Part shown: in pieces, positions 63,377 to 64,000 of the stretch
How positions within the stretch are numbered: position 1 is the stretch's first letter
Layout: every line of letters begins with the position of its first letter
NCBI GenBank assembly: GCA_019638015.1
Contig: JAHBUP010000001.1
Coordinates: 1,458,424-1,522,423 of the forward strand
Source: Melioribacteraceae bacterium
GTDB taxonomy: Bacteria; Bacteroidota; Ignavibacteria; Ignavibacteriales; Melioribacteraceae
DNA length: 64,000 bases
Reading direction: 5' to 3'
Position numbers and translations under genes: made by a program
The notes under the pieces: model-generated
The model's database searches: none
What the model was told of the DNA's origin: nothing
What the model saw: the letters and a program-made list of their open reading frames with translations, nothing else

Positions 63377-64000
63377 TTAAAAATTAGTAATATTAAAAAA
63401 ATCACCTCCATGTAGCTCCGGCTTCCATCGTAATTCTTTTCCCTCCCGGTTCCTAATTATAAACTCCCTCCTAGTTTTATATTTTAATAATCCCTCCTCG
63501 AAATTGGGAGTAGTCACAGATAAATGGGGGAGAAGGAGCTTTCCGTTTCTATCAATAACTCCCCATTTATTATTTTTCTTTATAGCGGTCAAATTCTCAT
63601 TAATCTTTTTTACATCCTGATAGTATTGTGTTGTATCACTATTCTGTTCATTCATGAAATCTAATAGATACCACCCAAATTCATTTTTTGCATATAATTT
63701 ATCCTCGGCAATAATTTTAACATCCATGAAATCAAAATCAATAATTGGTTCACCTCTTTGATTAATAATTCCTGCTTTCCCGCTTTTTATTGCGACTGCC
63801 ATTCCAAAATCAAATTTCGAAACCCAATCATATATACAGTCAATTATAATTGCGCCCGTTTTATCGATGAATCCATACTTACCTTCTATTGCAATTCTGG
63901 CTAAACCCTCATTGAAATAATCATTCTCGTCAATTAAGTCCAAGGGACTGAAAATTCTTTTGCTATATTTCATCGGAATTACAATCTCTCCGTATCTTCC
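63377..64000 (-). CDS. WG-repeat protein, 5' end outside the window
   Basis: WG repeats are clear: KYGFIDKTGAIIIDCIYDWV, KAGIINQRGEPIIDFDFM and NKWGVIDRNGKLLLPHLS. A start at 63973 is possible, but the frame stays open to the window edge and reads GRYGEIVIPMKYS upstream, itself a WG-repeat segment, so the gene probably begins to the right. WG-repeat proteins are common in accessory regions as toxin immunity or sensor proteins. Confidence 0.75.
   Translation of the reverse strand, partial: GRYGEIVIPMKYSKRIFSPLDLIDENDYFNEGLARIAIEGKYGFIDKTGAIIIDCIYDWVSKFDFGMAVAIKSGKAGIINQRGEPIIDFDFMDVKIIAEDKLYAKNEFGWYLLDFMNEQNSDTTQYYQDVKKINENLTAIKKNNKWGVIDRNGKLLLPHLSVTTPNFEEGLLKYKTRREFIIRNREGKELRWKPELHGGDFFNITNF

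Overview
The window is AT-rich, densely coded DNA from a Gram-negative bacterium. The left part looks like the Ignavibacteria/Chlorobi side of the Bacteroidota. This rests on a TonB-dependent receptor, envelope TPR proteins beside ExbB/ExbD/TonB, a lipoprotein of repeated PNGGExW-type domains, and a GTP cyclohydrolase / 6-pyruvoyltetrahydropterin synthase / sepiapterin-reductase-like cluster similar in logic to pterin synthesis in green sulfur bacteria. The assignment is inferred from gene content only; there is no rRNA in the window.

1-27.2 kb is ordinary chromosome. It holds the end of an HDOD protein, a TonB-dependent receptor, an M28 peptidase, a PerR-like regulator with dodecin and two peroxiredoxins, a pterin operon, and an ECF sigma / anti-sigma / Spy-like stress locus. 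A tRNA-Leu(GAG) follows, then a seven-gene envelope region (TPR proteins, outer-membrane protein, HU-SPOR fusion, ExbB, ExbD, TonB), a minus-strand membrane/NHL operon, a 12-repeat lipoprotein and a tRNA-Gln(CTG).

27.2-34.2 kb is a small integrated element next to tRNA-Gln. It carries a tyrosine recombinase, a primase-polymerase/helicase, three 20-bp iterons, a small basic DNA-binding protein, and an AbiE-like nucleotidyltransferase toxin pair behind a perfect 29-bp palindrome. A 22-bp direct repeat with one mismatch lies at both ends.

34.2-47 kb is accessory DNA that I read as an integron-type cassette array without a visible integron integrase. Short gene blocks are separated by 165-224 nt imperfect palindromes that start with an RYYYAAC-like box and end with a GTTRRRY-like box. 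The first bases of several blocks are complementary to the last bases of the same block, as expected for circular cassettes. Cargo includes nuclease-fold proteins (a zinc-finger PD-(D/E)xK candidate, a GIY-YIG candidate, a nuclease/DUF5655 candidate), DUF2130, small membrane proteins and a gamma-glutamylcyclotransferase-HEPN fusion. A HEPN pair on the minus strand interrupts the array.

47-64 kb continues as a defence-like island. It contains a 1519-residue UvrD-like helicase, then a five-gene overlapping operon (dynamin-like GTPase, two-TM partner, HerA-like ATPase, toxin-like nuclease domain, immunity-like protein). After that come a second copy of a small membrane cassette protein, a repeat protein, a possible nuclease, and a run of small minus-strand genes ending in a WG-repeat gene cut by the right edge. 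Three copies of a module (the end of an M15-like peptidase gene plus a conserved promoter-like sequence) lie directly upstream of cargo genes at 34.3, 41.5 and 52.5 kb. The strongest candidates for something undescribed are the dynamin/HerA/toxin operon and the M15-promoter module feeding a cassette array.
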